64,000 bases of DNA from Gemmatimonadota bacterium (GCA_018660835.1 JABJJN010000056.1:62001-126000), one strand, 5' to 3'. Counted from the first letter of the stretch, positions 42,345 through 52,819 are shown. Numbers and translations: made by a program. The notes: generated from the sequence alone by a model not told the origin.

Positions 42345-44800
42345 ATCGTCGCCTGGTGGAAGTGGCCCTGCCACCTCCCCTCTCTCGCCAACTCACGTAC
42401 GCAGTTCCCGAGGAACTCACAGACGTTGTCTGTCTCGGCTCAGTCGTTTTGGTCCCGGTGCAGCAACGCCTGGTCACCGGCTTTGTGGTGAGCGATCTGG
42501 TATCGGCCTCTGGCATTGATGCAAAGGTGATTCGTGATATCAGCCAACTCATCGATGGCGCCTTGCTGAGTCCGGAGATCGTGCAGTTGTGCCGCTTTCT
42601 CGCCGACTACTACCTTGCCCCCCTTGGCGCCGCGCTGGCAGCTGCCCTGCCACCGGGTGTCCACATCACCTCCAAACGGCGTGTGCGACTTGGCCCAGAG
42701 AGCGAGTCTGCAACGGGTCTTGACTCACTCTCTCTGAGGCTCCTGCACGAGGTAAGCACGGCATCCTCACCATTGACGGTGACGACGCTCAGACGCCGAC
42801 TCGGTGGTCGTGGCCTTGAAGCTGCCCTGCGTCGAATGAGTGTCACACAGGTGCTCGACATTCAACCCGATCTGCAGGATGCCAGTGTGTCGCAGAGAAT
42901 GCGGCAAGCCGTGCACCTGCTAACACCTGAAGATGCCGAACAGACAGCGTCCCAACTCTCCCGCGCTCCCCGGCAAGCTGCGTGCGTGCGGGCTCTGGCC
43001 ACGGCAGGAGGGCAGCTGCCGAAGCAGCAGCTGGTCGAGGATGGCTACGGTTACGCGGTTCTACAGGCACTTGAGAAGAGGGGCATCGTAGCGAGTGTCG
43101 ACGAGCAGGTCATACGCGATCCGCTCGCCGGTCTGTCCGATGTCGATGCACCCGACCTCAAGCCAACAAAGGATCAGAGCGTCGCCCTGTCCATTGTCTG
43201 CGCAGCCATCGACAAGCAGGACAGTACCCCCATCCTGCTGCGTGGTGTGACCGGCTCCGGGAAAACCCTTGTTTATCTGCGTGCAATCGAACATGCTCTC
43301 ACCCTCGACCGTGGAGCGATTGTACTGGTACCCGAAATCGCCTTGGCATGGCAGATGGTCCGACGCTTCCGTGCCCATTTCGGTGAGCAGGTAGCCGTCT
43401 TGCACAGCCAGCTGTCCATGGGTGAACGTTTCGATACGTGGCAGCGCCTGCAGAGCGGCGACCAGCGGATCGTAATCGGCGCCCGTTCCGCTCTGTTTGC
43501 CCCTGTGCGCAATCTGGGCGTCTTCGTCGTCGACGAGGAGCATGACGGCTCCTATTTTCAGGACGATCTGGACTCGCGTCAGCCCCTGGCTTATTCAGCC
43601 AGAGATCTGGCCGTCGTGCGTTCACGCCTTGCAGGTGCCGCCGTGATCCTGGGGTCGGCAACACCCAGTCTTGAGTCTCATTGGAACGTGAAGCAAGGTA
43701 AGTATCATCTCGCTGAACTACCTTCACGTGTAGACGACAGACCGTTGCCGCGTGTCGAGGTAGTTGATATGCGCGACGAGCCCTTTCAACGACGTGAGCG
43801 CGCCCTGTTCTCTAAGACCTTGCGAATTAAGATTCGTGAACGTCTCGAGCGCAAAGAACAGATTGTCTTGCTGCAAAATCGGCGTGGCTTTGCCCCTGTC
43901 GTGCAATGCGGTGCTTGTGGTGAAGCGGTGGAGTGTCCTCGTTGTGGTGTCTCACTAACCTGCCATCGCGTCGAGGGCGAGGATCTGCGCTGTCACTATT
44001 GCGACCACCGACAGCCTGTTCCGAGTCGATGTGGGCACTGCCAGAGCGATGAAGTGAGACTTCAAGGCGTCGGCACACAGAAGGTCGAAACAGCCCTCGA
44101 GGAACAGTTTCCCGACATCCGCGTCATTCGTATGGATGTAGACACGACGGGCTGGAAGGGTGCTCACGACGAATTGGTCGAACGCTTTCGGCGACGGGAG
44201 GCTGACGTACTGCTCGGAACTCAGATGGTTGCCAAGGGACTCGACTTTCCAGATGTGACCCTGGTAGGGGTCATTTCCGCGGACACCGGTCTGCACATGC
44301 CTGACTTTCGAGCGTCAGAGCGAAGTTTCCAGTTGCTGACGCAGGTGGCGGGACGGTCTGGGCGGGGAGATCAACCAGGGGAAGTCGTGATTCAAACCAG
44401 ATTGCCCGATGAAGCTGTTTTGAAAGCGGCGGCTCACCAGGACTTCGACGCCTTTGTGGAAACCGAACTTGTCGAACGGCGCGCCGCCGGCTTCCCCCCT
44501 TTTGGACGACTCATCGTATTTCGCTGGCGGGGTGACGAAATCGCCGCCGTTGAACAAGCAGCACACGAAGGAATCATCCGCCTGCGGCAAACCTGCAGGC
44601 CGGGCGTGCAATTGCTCGGTCCCGCGCCCGCACCCTTGGCACGATTGCGCGGGCGACACAGATTCCAGGCTCTGCTTATGGGGCCTTCTGCGCAAGCACT
44701 ACGTCATACAACGACGGCCGCCTTGGAACCGATGCGTGTGGCGGCAAGTCGTTTTCATGTCGACCTGGCCGTCGTCGTCGACCCTCAAACAACGATGTAG
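42341..44800 (+). CDS. priA: Primosomal protein N' (replication restart helicase PriA)
   Basis: An 819-residue PriA, which reloads the replisome at collapsed forks. The N-terminal 3'-DNA-binding domain opens with VEVALPPPLSRQLTYAVPEE. The helicase core has LLRGVTGSGKTLVYLRAIE (Walker A) and VVDEEHDGSYFQDD (DEEH). Between the helicase lobes a zinc-binding module shows eight cysteines in CGACGEAVECPRCG and CHYCDHRQ...CGHC. LLGTQMVAKGLDFPDVTLVGV and VAGRSGRGDQPGEV follow. The GTG start overlaps the rodZ stop. Length is slightly above the E. coli protein (732). Confidence 0.96.
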   Translation: MNRRLVEVALPPPLSRQLTYAVPEELTDVVCLGSVVLVPVQQRLVTGFVVSDLVSASGIDAKVIRDISQLIDGALLSPEIVQLCRFLADYYLAPLGAALAAALPPGVHITSKRRVRLGPESESATGLDSLSLRLLHEVSTASSPLTVTTLRRRLGGRGLEAALRRMSVTQVLDIQPDLQDASVSQRMRQAVHLLTPEDAEQTASQLSRAPRQAACVRALATAGGQLPKQQLVEDGYGYAVLQALEKRGIVASVDEQVIRDPLAGLSDVDAPDLKPTKDQSVALSIVCAAIDKQDSTPILLRGVTGSGKTLVYLRAIEHALTLDRGAIVLVPEIALAWQMVRRFRAHFGEQVAVLHSQLSMGERFDTWQRLQSGDQRIVIGARSALFAPVRNLGVFVVDEEHDGSYFQDDLDSRQPLAYSARDLAVVRSRLAGAAVILGSATPSLESHWNVKQGKYHLAELPSRVDDRPLPRVEVVDMRDEPFQRRERALFSKTLRIKIRERLERKEQIVLLQNRRGFAPVVQCGACGEAVECPRCGVSLTCHRVEGEDLRCHYCDHRQPVPSRCGHCQSDEVRLQGVGTQKVETALEEQFPDIRVIRMDVDTTGWKGAHDELVERFRRREADVLLGTQMVAKGLDFPDVTLVGVISADTGLHMPDFRASERSFQLLTQVAGRSGRGDQPGEVVIQTRLPDEAVLKAAAHQDFDAFVETELVERRAAGFPPFGRLIVFRWRGDEIAAVEQAAHEGIIRLRQTCRPGVQLLGPAPAPLARLRGRHRFQALLMGPSAQALRHTTTAALEPMRVAASRFHVDLAVVVDPQTTM

Positions 44801-44802
44801 GT

Positions 44803-47043
44803 ATGAGACCAGAGCGATCATTTGCCATCTTGTTGCTGCTGTTGGGTATGTCCAGCATCTTGCCAGCTCAGTTGGCCAAAGATTCTGAGTGGGCAGCATT
44901 TACGAGTATGACTCAGACAAATGATATTGTCGTGGCTGGCAACGATGTATGGCTGGCTACGGGAGGTGGGGCATTGCACTATGATCGCACATCCCAGACC
45001 TATCGCCGCTTCACCCGCCTCGACGGTCTTGGTGGCAACCAACTGCTATCGGTGGCGATCGACGAAAATGGAATTGTCTGGTTTGGTTCTGCCGCCAAGG
45101 GCCTGAGCAGACTGCAGGCCGGTGCGTCCCATTTTGATCCCCCCTTTCTTGAATTTCGCGATCGGGACATCCTGTCGTTGTTTGCCGATGGCGACAGACT
45201 ATACGTGGGCACAGATCGTGGCCTGAGTGTCTTCCTTCTTGAAAAGCAGGAGGTAAAGGAGAGCTATCGCCGGCTGGGGACTCTAGCAAAGGATGCCGCC
45301 GTCAATGCCCTGACCATCCACGATGGGATCATCTTCGTTGGCACCTCTGAAGGCCTCGCCTGGGCAAGTTTGTCGCAGCCAAATCTTCAGGACCCCGACA
45401 GTTGGAGTTCAGCGTTGAATGTCGGTCAAGTGAAGGATGTTATCGCCATCGGTAACAACGTCATGGCTGGATCCTCCCTCGGCATATTCTCCTATGACCC
45501 GACAGCCGATCGATTTTTCCTCGACTTCGACGGTGAGGCGGTCGATGGCTTAGGCTCCTTCGAAGGACGGGCTCTGGCCGCCACGGACGAAGGAAATTTC
45601 CTCCAACGCTTGGGTGCCGGTATCTGGCGACGCATTGGCGCGCCATTGATTTTCGATGTTCGAGGTGTTTCTGAAATCAATGATGGATCGGTGTGGCTGG
45701 CGACCGAAACCGGCCTGCGCACAATTCGCGCCGAGACCCCCGCATCTTCTGGCGAACCGGGCTCCAGTCGCTTCTATGATCTGCGACTCGTCGATGGTGA
45801 TCTGTGGGCGGCCAGTGTACCCGATGATCAACAACGCATCTTGTCGGCTGGCGTCTATCAATTGCATGATGGCACGTGGACTGTCTTCGACGAATCATCT
45901 GGCATGCCCAACGATGAGTTGGTCGCGATCGAGACAGATAGTCAGGGACGCATCTGGATTGGTAGCTGGGGTGGTGGTATCGCCATTCGACAGTCCGATC
46001 GCTGGTTCGAACTCGATGAGACGAATTCTGTTCTGCGTGGTATCGGGCCAGGTGCGGACTTCGTCGCCATCAGCGATGTTCAGCGAGATGTCGATGGCAA
46101 TCTTTGGATTGTCAATGTCGCCGTTGGGATTGCCGTCATTGATAACTACCCGCAGACGCAAGGCTATTTGTTCGATCAAGTGGCCCTCGGTCAGTCTGCC
46201 GGGCTCGACCTGTTTCGCATCGGTCTGGCTCGCGATGGGCACAAGTGGGTGGCGAGTCGCACGGACGGCCTCGTGATTCTCGACGATGGTGGCACGCCCT
46301 TCACGGGCGGAGACGATCGGATCGTGGTGATCAATCAACTCGTAGAGCCAAGACTGTCGAGCAATCGTACCTTCGACCTGCTTGAAGATGATGATGGCAC
46401 GCTCTGGCTTGCCACGGACAGCGGTCTGAATGCGATCGGGGGATCCTACGATCGCTCAGCTGGAGAATTTCGCGCCAGCACCTGGCGAGTATACGGCAGC
46501 CTGGATGGACTCCCCTCAGACGAGATCAATGCCCTTGAAATCGATGGGGATGGCCATCTATGGGTCGGGACCAGTGCGGGCCTTAGCCGGATTGACAATG
46601 GCGAAGTCGCCATCACTCTGACATCGACCAATTCCGGTCTGATCAACGATCGTGTCACCGGGCTTCTCTTCGACGCAGAAGCCAACGAATTATGGGTCGG
46701 GACCTTTGATGGTCTCAACCGACTTCGCCTCGGGACGGCTTCATCCAATGGCGAAGATCCAGTATCTGGCAGTGGCGTGTTCCCCAATCCCTTCGTCACA
46801 GACGGACACCAACAGCTGACCTTCGCCGGACTACCCCTCGGCGCGACACTCGAGATCTACACCCTTCATGGCGAATTGGTGACCTCACTACAGGCGGGCG
46901 TCGGACGCGGATCTGTCAGCTGGAGTGGCCTGAATGATGCCGGTTTTCTCGTCGGCTCCGGCATCTACTTCTATGTCGCCCAGGCGCCGTCCTCAGAGAT
47001 TGTCAGAGGTCGTTTTGCCATCGTCGATGGTGCGCCACAGTGA
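44803..47043 (+). CDS. Exported propeller protein with FlgD/T9SS-like C-terminal domain
   Basis: A 746-residue secreted protein. A signal peptide (FAILLLLLGMSSILPAQ) is followed by many two-component-regulator-type propeller repeats with the pattern 'ID..G.IW.G....GLSRL' (for example IDENGIVWFGSAAKGLSRL, IETDSQGRIWIGSWGGGI, IDGDGHLWVGTSAGLSRI), enough for one or two seven-blade propellers. The last ~90 residues (PNPFVTDGHQQLTF ... SGIYFYVAQ ... GRFAIV) match the FlgD-Ig/sorting-type C-terminal domain common in FCB-group secreted proteins. No kinase domain is present, unlike propeller sensors of Bacteroides. It follows priA by 2 nt and overlaps the DUF4159 gene (GTGA). A role in envelope sensing or secretion is inference. 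Confidence 0.82.
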   Translation: MRPERSFAILLLLLGMSSILPAQLAKDSEWAAFTSMTQTNDIVVAGNDVWLATGGGALHYDRTSQTYRRFTRLDGLGGNQLLSVAIDENGIVWFGSAAKGLSRLQAGASHFDPPFLEFRDRDILSLFADGDRLYVGTDRGLSVFLLEKQEVKESYRRLGTLAKDAAVNALTIHDGIIFVGTSEGLAWASLSQPNLQDPDSWSSALNVGQVKDVIAIGNNVMAGSSLGIFSYDPTADRFFLDFDGEAVDGLGSFEGRALAATDEGNFLQRLGAGIWRRIGAPLIFDVRGVSEINDGSVWLATETGLRTIRAETPASSGEPGSSRFYDLRLVDGDLWAASVPDDQQRILSAGVYQLHDGTWTVFDESSGMPNDELVAIETDSQGRIWIGSWGGGIAIRQSDRWFELDETNSVLRGIGPGADFVAISDVQRDVDGNLWIVNVAVGIAVIDNYPQTQGYLFDQVALGQSAGLDLFRIGLARDGHKWVASRTDGLVILDDGGTPFTGGDDRIVVINQLVEPRLSSNRTFDLLEDDDGTLWLATDSGLNAIGGSYDRSAGEFRASTWRVYGSLDGLPSDEINALEIDGDGHLWVGTSAGLSRIDNGEVAITLTSTNSGLINDRVTGLLFDAEANELWVGTFDGLNRLRLGTASSNGEDPVSGSGVFPNPFVTDGHQQLTFAGLPLGATLEIYTLHGELVTSLQAGVGRGSVSWSGLNDAGFLVGSGIYFYVAQAPSSEIVRGRFAIVDGAPQ

Positions 47044-47735
47044 TCGAACCGCAGCAGACACGATGTCATGCCGTTCTCGTCTTCGCCCTGCTTGTTTACC
47101 TGCTCAGCGGCTTGCGCGTCGACGCGCAACCCGAACGCACAGCAGGTTTCACGATTGCCCGGGTTCAGTACGATGGTGGCGGTGATTGGTATAGTGACCC
47201 CTCCTCGTTGCCGAATCTGATGTCCTTCCTTGGCGAGCAGACAACGATCATCGTCGCGCAGGGACCGGCTCGGGTGCACCTCGACGACGAAGAACTGTTT
47301 TCTTTCCCCTATCTATACATGACCGGACACGGAAATGTTCATCTCACAGACCCGCAGGTAGATCGACTCCGCCACTATCTAGATGCCGGTGGCTTTCTTC
47401 ATGCCGATGACAATTATGGCATGGACGAGTCCTTCCGTCGGGAAATGAAACGCCTGTATCCCAGCAAAAGTTTCGTCGAATTACCCATCGATCACGGCCT
47501 TTTCAACTGTCATTTCGACTTCCCTCTGGGTTTGCCGAAGATTCACGAACACGATGGCAAGCGGCCACAGGCACTTGCTCTGTTCGACGGCGACCGCATC
47601 ATCGTCCTCTATACATATGAGACCGATCTGGGAGATGGCTGGGAGGATGCACATATCCACAACGACCCCGAGATTACCCGTCAGGCGGCATTGCGCATGG
47701 GAACAAACATTGTTGTCTGGGCGCTGACCCACTAG
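47040..47735 (+). CDS. DUF4159 protein, exported
   Basis: A 231-residue protein with an N-terminal hydrophobic signal (AVLVFALLVYLLSGLRVDAQ). The remainder matches DUF4159: FTIARVQYDGGGDWYSDPSSLPNL, YLYMTGHGNVHLTDPQVDRLRHYLDAGGFL, ADDNYGMDESFRREM and the C-terminal EIYRQ-like ITRQAALRMGTNIV. The fold is thought to resemble class I glutamine amidotransferases/ThuA; the elbow position here (GGFLHADDN) carries no Cys, so catalysis of that type is unlikely. DUF4159 genes usually travel with MoxR, DUF58 and VWA genes, as here in part. Biochemical role unknown. The GTG start overlaps the propeller stop. Confidence 0.85.
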   Translation: MIEPQQTRCHAVLVFALLVYLLSGLRVDAQPERTAGFTIARVQYDGGGDWYSDPSSLPNLMSFLGEQTTIIVAQGPARVHLDDEELFSFPYLYMTGHGNVHLTDPQVDRLRHYLDAGGFLHADDNYGMDESFRREMKRLYPSKSFVELPIDHGLFNCHFDFPLGLPKIHEHDGKRPQALALFDGDRIIVLYTYETDLGDGWEDAHIHNDPEITRQAALRMGTNIVVWALTH

Positions 47736-47744
47736 CGCAATCCT

Positions 47745-50700
47745 ATGTCGCCAGAATCATCTCAATACCAGATCCTCGCCCTGCTGCGACGGCTACGGAC
47801 GCGGCTGGTGGCCATCGAAGGGTCACGTGCAGCACTATGGTCCTTGACGTGGTTTCTGGGCCTGGGAAGTCTGGCAGTGCTCATCGAAGCGCTGGTCTAT
47901 CTGCCCCCCTATTGGCGGCTACTACCCCCTGGCTTGGCCGTCACGGGCGCAATCGTTGCGGCTCGCACGGTGCTACGTCAAGGTTTGGGCGGGGTCTCAG
48001 ACGCCCACTCAATGGCACTCTTTGTCGAGCGCCGCGTGCCGGTCCTCGGCGAGCGACTCATTACTGCCTTTGAATTGGCTGACGACGCCAACTGCTCGAC
48101 CACGCTTCTGGCCGCCACCCGCGAGGAAGCTCTTGCAGCGCTGCAACAGACCGATGTCAGCCAGATCTCGTCGCTGAGACGCTCGCGTGCCGCCCTGGGT
48201 GCGGTGGCGGCGGGGTTGGCGTTGATGCTGTTGATTGGGACCGCCTTTGCCGAGCAGATTGCCGACGTTGAACATCGATGGCTGCATCCAACACATCCCT
48301 TCAGTCCCCCACAGCGCACACAGATCGCCTTGCACATTGAGGATGAGACCGTCGTCGCCGGAGACGATGTGAATATCAGTCTATTGCTGGATGGAGAGCT
48401 GCCGACAACGGCGACTCTCGCTCGACGCTATGTCGGGGAATCCTCGTGGCTGAGGGAGCAACTGTTGGTAGAGACCGCGATGGATGCTCGCGCCAGGTAT
48501 GTCTGGAAAGACGTGCGACAGTCCTTTGAAGTGCAGGCGCGTGCGGGAGACGCAGAGACCGTTGTGACACGCGTCGAAGTACTTGACCCGCCCGTCGTGA
48601 CGAGCATACGGCTGGAATTCGACTACCCGGCGTACAGCGCGCTGCCACCGCGAATCGAAGAAAATGCAGGGGACTTTCGCGCACTCCCAGGCACACGCGT
48701 CCACCTGACGGCGTCATCGAACAAGAGACTGCGAGCCGCCCAGATCGTCATCGACGACACCATGCGAGTCGCAGCGCAGATCTCTGAACGCACGGCCCAG
48801 GTGGAGTGGATATTGCCATCTGCGGGCACGACGGGCAATCGACATCAGTATCACTTTCATCTTGTCGGTCACGAGGGCATCACGAATCGCGATCCCATTC
48901 GCCATACTGTGGATATTCTTCAGGATGAGTTTCCAGTTGTGGCGATCTCGATCCCGGGGCACGACACCGATCTGCCGGAATCCAGGCAGGTGCTGTTGGG
49001 ACTCGAAGGGCGCGACGACTTTGGTATTACGCATGTTGATCTCGTCTATCAGATTAATGAAGACGCCCTCACCCGAGAGCGTATTGACATGTCAACGCAA
49101 CGCGAACTTTCGCTCCACTACGCCTGGGATCTGAGCCGGCATCAGCTATTGCCGGAAGACCGCGTTCGCTACCATGTCGAAGTCTTTGACAATGATGTGG
49201 TCAGTGGCCCAAAGAAGGGCGTCAGTAACTCCTATACACTGCGTTTCCCTTCCCTCTACGAACTATTCGATGAAGTCGCCATCGACCAGGATCAACGCCT
49301 GGAGAAGCTGGAGGAATTGGCTGCAGAGGAAGCGCAGGCACGGGATGTCGTTGAGCAACTGCGCCGCGAGGTTCTCAAATCCGACGACATGAGCTGGCAG
49401 GAGAAAAAGGAACTCGACGCAGCACTCGAAGCCGAAGCAGAGCGTGCCGAAGCCGTGCAGGAACTGGCACGCGAGATGGCCGAGACGATGGATCAGCTCG
49501 AGGACAGTGGCCTCGGGTCAGAGCAATTGCTCAACAAGATCGAGCAGATTCGCGAACTGATGGCGGCCGTTGCGTCTCCGGAGATGCAGGAAGCGCTCGA
49601 GGCCCTGCAGCAGGCAACACAGGGAGAGATGGACCCTCAACGACTGGCCGAGGCCCTGCGTGAATTCTCGCAGGACCAGAAGAATTTTCAGGAGCGCCTC
49701 GATCGGACGATTTCGCTCCTGCAACAGATTCATGCAGAGCAGCGCTTGATGGCTGCCACGCAGCAGGCGGAAGATCTGCTCCAGCGGCAACAGCAGATCG
49801 ATGCAGGGATAGGCGACCAGGACAGCGACAGGGACCACCAGCGCCTTGCGGACCAGGAGGCACGCCTGGCGGCAGACACGCAGCGATTACAGCAGGAGCT
49901 GGACGATCTCGGCGATGAGATGGGGCAGATTCATCCGCCAACAGCACAGGGGTTGGAGGCGCAAGCCGAGTCTATGGAAGAGGGCAAGCTCAGCCAGCGC
50001 ATGCAGCAGTTGGAGCAGCAGTTGAAGGCGGGTCAGTCGCAGCAGGCACGCCGTGAGGGCGAGGGCCTTGAACAGGATCTGGGTCGACTCTCAGAGGCCA
50101 TGATGAAAATGCAGGGCGAGTTCGCTGCCGGGCAGCGTGAAGATCTGATCGGTGCCGTCAGGCAGGTGACAGCTCTCGTGCTCGACCTCTCCATTCGACA
50201 GGAAGATCTTCGTCAACGCATCGATTCACTCGACTCTCCCACCGCGATGCTGGAAGCGCCGCGCCAATTCGCCCTCCGGGCGACGGCGCACAAGTTGATC
50301 CTGGCATTGGCCGAGGTCGGTCGTCAGACCATGTCCCTGCATCCAGGATTGCCCACGACACTTGGATACGCCCTGCAACACACCGAATCAGCGGCGGGGC
50401 ATCTGGGTCAGAAGGAGCGGCACCGCGCACTTGAGTTGCAGAGCGAAGCGGTAGCCAGACTTAACGAGGCTGTGCAGATGCTGCGCCAATCGGAGGCCGA
50501 CCTCGCTAGCTCGCAGATGCCCTCGGGGTTTGCCGAGGCTATGGATCGGATGCTCGGCCTGTCGCAACAACAGGCGGCCCTCAACGAGGCCACGCAGCAG
50601 GCCCTGCAGCAACAAGGGCGTCAGCAGGGCCAACAGGGACGCGGTGGTCAGGATGAACTGCTCTCGCGGCTGGCGCAGGAGCAACGTCGGATCTACCAGG

Positions 50701-51107
50701 CCCTTGGCGAGTTGGAACGCAATTTACGTGGCCAACGATCTATGCAGGAAAGGGTGGGAACGATTCAGAAGGAAATGGGTGATGTCCTGCAGCAGTTGGA
50801 GCAGCGTCGCCCGAGTCAAAATCTGCCACAGCGTCAACAGCGCATCTTGCAGCGAATGCTCGACGCGAGTCGCTCGATTCATGCCCGTGGCTTTGAGAAG
50901 AAACGACGATCGCAGGTAGCCACTGAACACGCTGGCACGGGCCCCACCTGGCTTCCGGAAGATCTCGGTCAAATGCCAGATCATTGGCGCAAGGCGATGG
51001 GCAACGCCATGTCCGGAGAATATCCGGCGGGCTATCGACAGCTCGTGCGACGCTACTATGAAGCGGTGTATTCAGACCTGTCGCAGTCAGAGACCGAGCA
51101 ACCATGA
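47745..51107 (+). CDS. DUF4175-like membrane protein with long Gln/Glu-rich coiled coil
   Basis: An 1120-residue protein. The N-terminus has two membrane helices (LTWFLGLGSLAVLIEALVYLPP, LLPPGLAVTGAIVAARTVL) and a third near residues 145-165 (GAVAAGLALMLLIGTAFA), as in DUF4175 proteins. Next come ~330 beta-rich, probably periplasmic residues (for example VTSIRLEFDYPAYSALPP). From ~510 onward there is a coiled coil rich in Gln, Glu and Leu with Q-tract repeats, then a short C-terminal domain (LPEDLGQMPDHWRKAMGNAMSGEYPAGY ... VRRYYEAV). In related clusters such proteins sit beside MoxR/DUF58/DUF4159. It may span the periplasm as a scaffold. Function unknown. Confidence 0.78.
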   Translation: MSPESSQYQILALLRRLRTRLVAIEGSRAALWSLTWFLGLGSLAVLIEALVYLPPYWRLLPPGLAVTGAIVAARTVLRQGLGGVSDAHSMALFVERRVPVLGERLITAFELADDANCSTTLLAATREEALAALQQTDVSQISSLRRSRAALGAVAAGLALMLLIGTAFAEQIADVEHRWLHPTHPFSPPQRTQIALHIEDETVVAGDDVNISLLLDGELPTTATLARRYVGESSWLREQLLVETAMDARARYVWKDVRQSFEVQARAGDAETVVTRVEVLDPPVVTSIRLEFDYPAYSALPPRIEENAGDFRALPGTRVHLTASSNKRLRAAQIVIDDTMRVAAQISERTAQVEWILPSAGTTGNRHQYHFHLVGHEGITNRDPIRHTVDILQDEFPVVAISIPGHDTDLPESRQVLLGLEGRDDFGITHVDLVYQINEDALTRERIDMSTQRELSLHYAWDLSRHQLLPEDRVRYHVEVFDNDVVSGPKKGVSNSYTLRFPSLYELFDEVAIDQDQRLEKLEELAAEEAQARDVVEQLRREVLKSDDMSWQEKKELDAALEAEAERAEAVQELAREMAETMDQLEDSGLGSEQLLNKIEQIRELMAAVASPEMQEALEALQQATQGEMDPQRLAEALREFSQDQKNFQERLDRTISLLQQIHAEQRLMAATQQAEDLLQRQQQIDAGIGDQDSDRDHQRLADQEARLAADTQRLQQELDDLGDEMGQIHPPTAQGLEAQAESMEEGKLSQRMQQLEQQLKAGQSQQARREGEGLEQDLGRLSEAMMKMQGEFAAGQREDLIGAVRQVTALVLDLSIRQEDLRQRIDSLDSPTAMLEAPRQFALRATAHKLILALAEVGRQTMSLHPGLPTTLGYALQHTESAAGHLGQKERHRALELQSEAVARLNEAVQMLRQSEADLASSQMPSGFAEAMDRMLGLSQQQAALNEATQQALQQQGRQQGQQGRGGQDELLSRLAQEQRRIYQALGELERNLRGQRSMQERVGTIQKEMGDVLQQLEQRRPSQNLPQRQQRILQRMLDASRSIHARGFEKKRRSQVATEHAGTGPTWLPEDLGQMPDHWRKAMGNAMSGEYPAGYRQLVRRYYEAVYSDLSQSETEQP

Positions 51108-52819
51108 AGAAGCGGCTTCTGGGTCTCGCCCTTCTTCAACTCGCCATCGTGTCGTTGAGTGTGCAGGCACTGAGTGCACAGGATCGCCGCGAGACCTTGA
51201 GCGAGGTGACGCAGCTGCGCCAGGATGGAGATCTTGTCGCCGCCGAAGAGAAACTGCGTGACTTCGTGGAGACCCATCCACAGGATTCGGCGATGGCTCT
51301 GAGCCTGGGTGATTTTCTCGCAGGCAGTGGTAAGGTCGACGCCGCGGTCACCGTGTGGACAGCTATGCTGCAGAGGGTCTCCCCGCGCCCCGACCACTAC
51401 GTCAATGTTGCTCGGCGCATCCGGCGAGTTGGGCGATCGGAGTTGGCTCTAGAAACCCTCCGTAACGGTGTTCTGGCCCTCGGTAATCAGCGCCCCTTCC
51501 TCTGGGATCTGGCAGAACTGTACCTGGAGTTAGGCAATCAACAGGATGCCGTGACTCTGCACCTGGAGTTAATGCGTTACGAACCCTATCGCCTGTCTCA
51601 GATTACTGGCTTACTCGACATCCTGGTCTTACAGGACGCGCACAACGCACCTGTCGATGACCGCTGGAGCCAGTACGTTGAGCGATTGCGCGCATCCCTT
51701 GATCCAAAGAGCCGTGAACCGGGTCCCGCCCTGTTGCTGGCGCACGCGCTGCTCGTCTCCGGGGATCCCGCCGAAGGTGTTGCGATCCTTGCTGATCTGA
51801 CCAAGTCGCGTCTGGGAGATCAGATCGAACTGGCGACGGATGGAATGATGAGATTTGCTCAGCGAAGTGAACAGCTGGGATATGCACAGATCGTGACACA
51901 GACGTACGGCCTGCTGACGCAGATGACGGGCGATGATCGATATGCGAGCACTTCGTTGCAACGGCGCGCGCAGATGCACATCCGTCAGGGAGAGCCGGCG
52001 GCGGCGATCGCCGTCTATCGACGCTTGCTGACCACGATCGAACGGCCTTCTGACATCGCCACATACGAGCTTGAGTTGGCCACACTCCTGCAGGCGGCTG
52101 GTGAGACAACTGAATGTCGGCAGATGCTCCAACGCCTGGCTTCCAACAGGCATCTGAGTCAACGACAACGAGCAGTGGCCCTGGATCTACTTGTGCAGAC
52201 CGGTTGGCTCCTGGACGATTTCGATCTCGTGCGCGCAACACTGACGACACTTGCTAAACTGCCGGAGGGTGTGGGCAGAGCGGCCCTTGGCTTTACTGAA
52301 CTGGCCATTCTGACCGGTGACGTTGAGTCCGCGCGTTTGCAGGCGGACAGCCTCGCCTCGCATCACCCCCATGACGAGAAGACGAACGATGCCCTGCAGT
52401 GGCTACTGCTTCTCGATAACCACATCGACACACCCGAAGCATTGCAACTCTATGCGCTGGGTCGCCACCGAATCCGTCAGGGACGGATGGAGGATGCTGC
52501 CACACAGTGGCGAAAGTTGGAAAAGGACTCCATGCCAGATCTGGCACACCAACTGCGACTCGAGGTGGGACGCAAGGTGGAGCGACAGAATCCAGGGCAG
52601 GCATTGGGACTGTATGAGGAAATCCTGGCCGATGTAGATTTGTCAGATCGCCTTCGCTTCACCGCGGCACTGGCCAGCGCGCGTATTCTGGTCAAAGTCG
52701 GGCGCGTCGACATCGCCGTGCGGCAGCTGGAGGAATTGCTACTGCAGCTGCCGGAAGACCCCCGCACCCCCATCGCCTTGAATGAGTTGCAGCTCCTTCG
52801 CCAACGAGATGAGGGCTGA
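51104..52819 (+). CDS. Exported TPR-repeat protein
   Basis: A 571-residue protein with a likely signal peptide (LLGLALLQLAIVSLSVQALSA). The rest is a series of helical TPR or TPR-like units (EEKLRDFVETHPQDSAMALSLGDFLAGSGKV, LWDLAELYLELGNQQDAVTLHLELM, RAQMHIRQGEPAAAIAVYRRLL), perhaps ten in all. It has no enzyme motif. The start overlaps the stop of the DUF4175-like gene (ATGA), and the next gene follows after 2 nt. TPR proteins are regular members of MoxR/Bat-like clusters, where they are thought to assemble the complex; here that is inference. Confidence 0.8.
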   Translation: MKKRLLGLALLQLAIVSLSVQALSAQDRRETLSEVTQLRQDGDLVAAEEKLRDFVETHPQDSAMALSLGDFLAGSGKVDAAVTVWTAMLQRVSPRPDHYVNVARRIRRVGRSELALETLRNGVLALGNQRPFLWDLAELYLELGNQQDAVTLHLELMRYEPYRLSQITGLLDILVLQDAHNAPVDDRWSQYVERLRASLDPKSREPGPALLLAHALLVSGDPAEGVAILADLTKSRLGDQIELATDGMMRFAQRSEQLGYAQIVTQTYGLLTQMTGDDRYASTSLQRRAQMHIRQGEPAAAIAVYRRLLTTIERPSDIATYELELATLLQAAGETTECRQMLQRLASNRHLSQRQRAVALDLLVQTGWLLDDFDLVRATLTTLAKLPEGVGRAALGFTELAILTGDVESARLQADSLASHHPHDEKTNDALQWLLLLDNHIDTPEALQLYALGRHRIRQGRMEDAATQWRKLEKDSMPDLAHQLRLEVGRKVERQNPGQALGLYEEILADVDLSDRLRFTAALASARILVKVGRVDIAVRQLEELLLQLPEDPRTPIALNELQLLRQRDEG

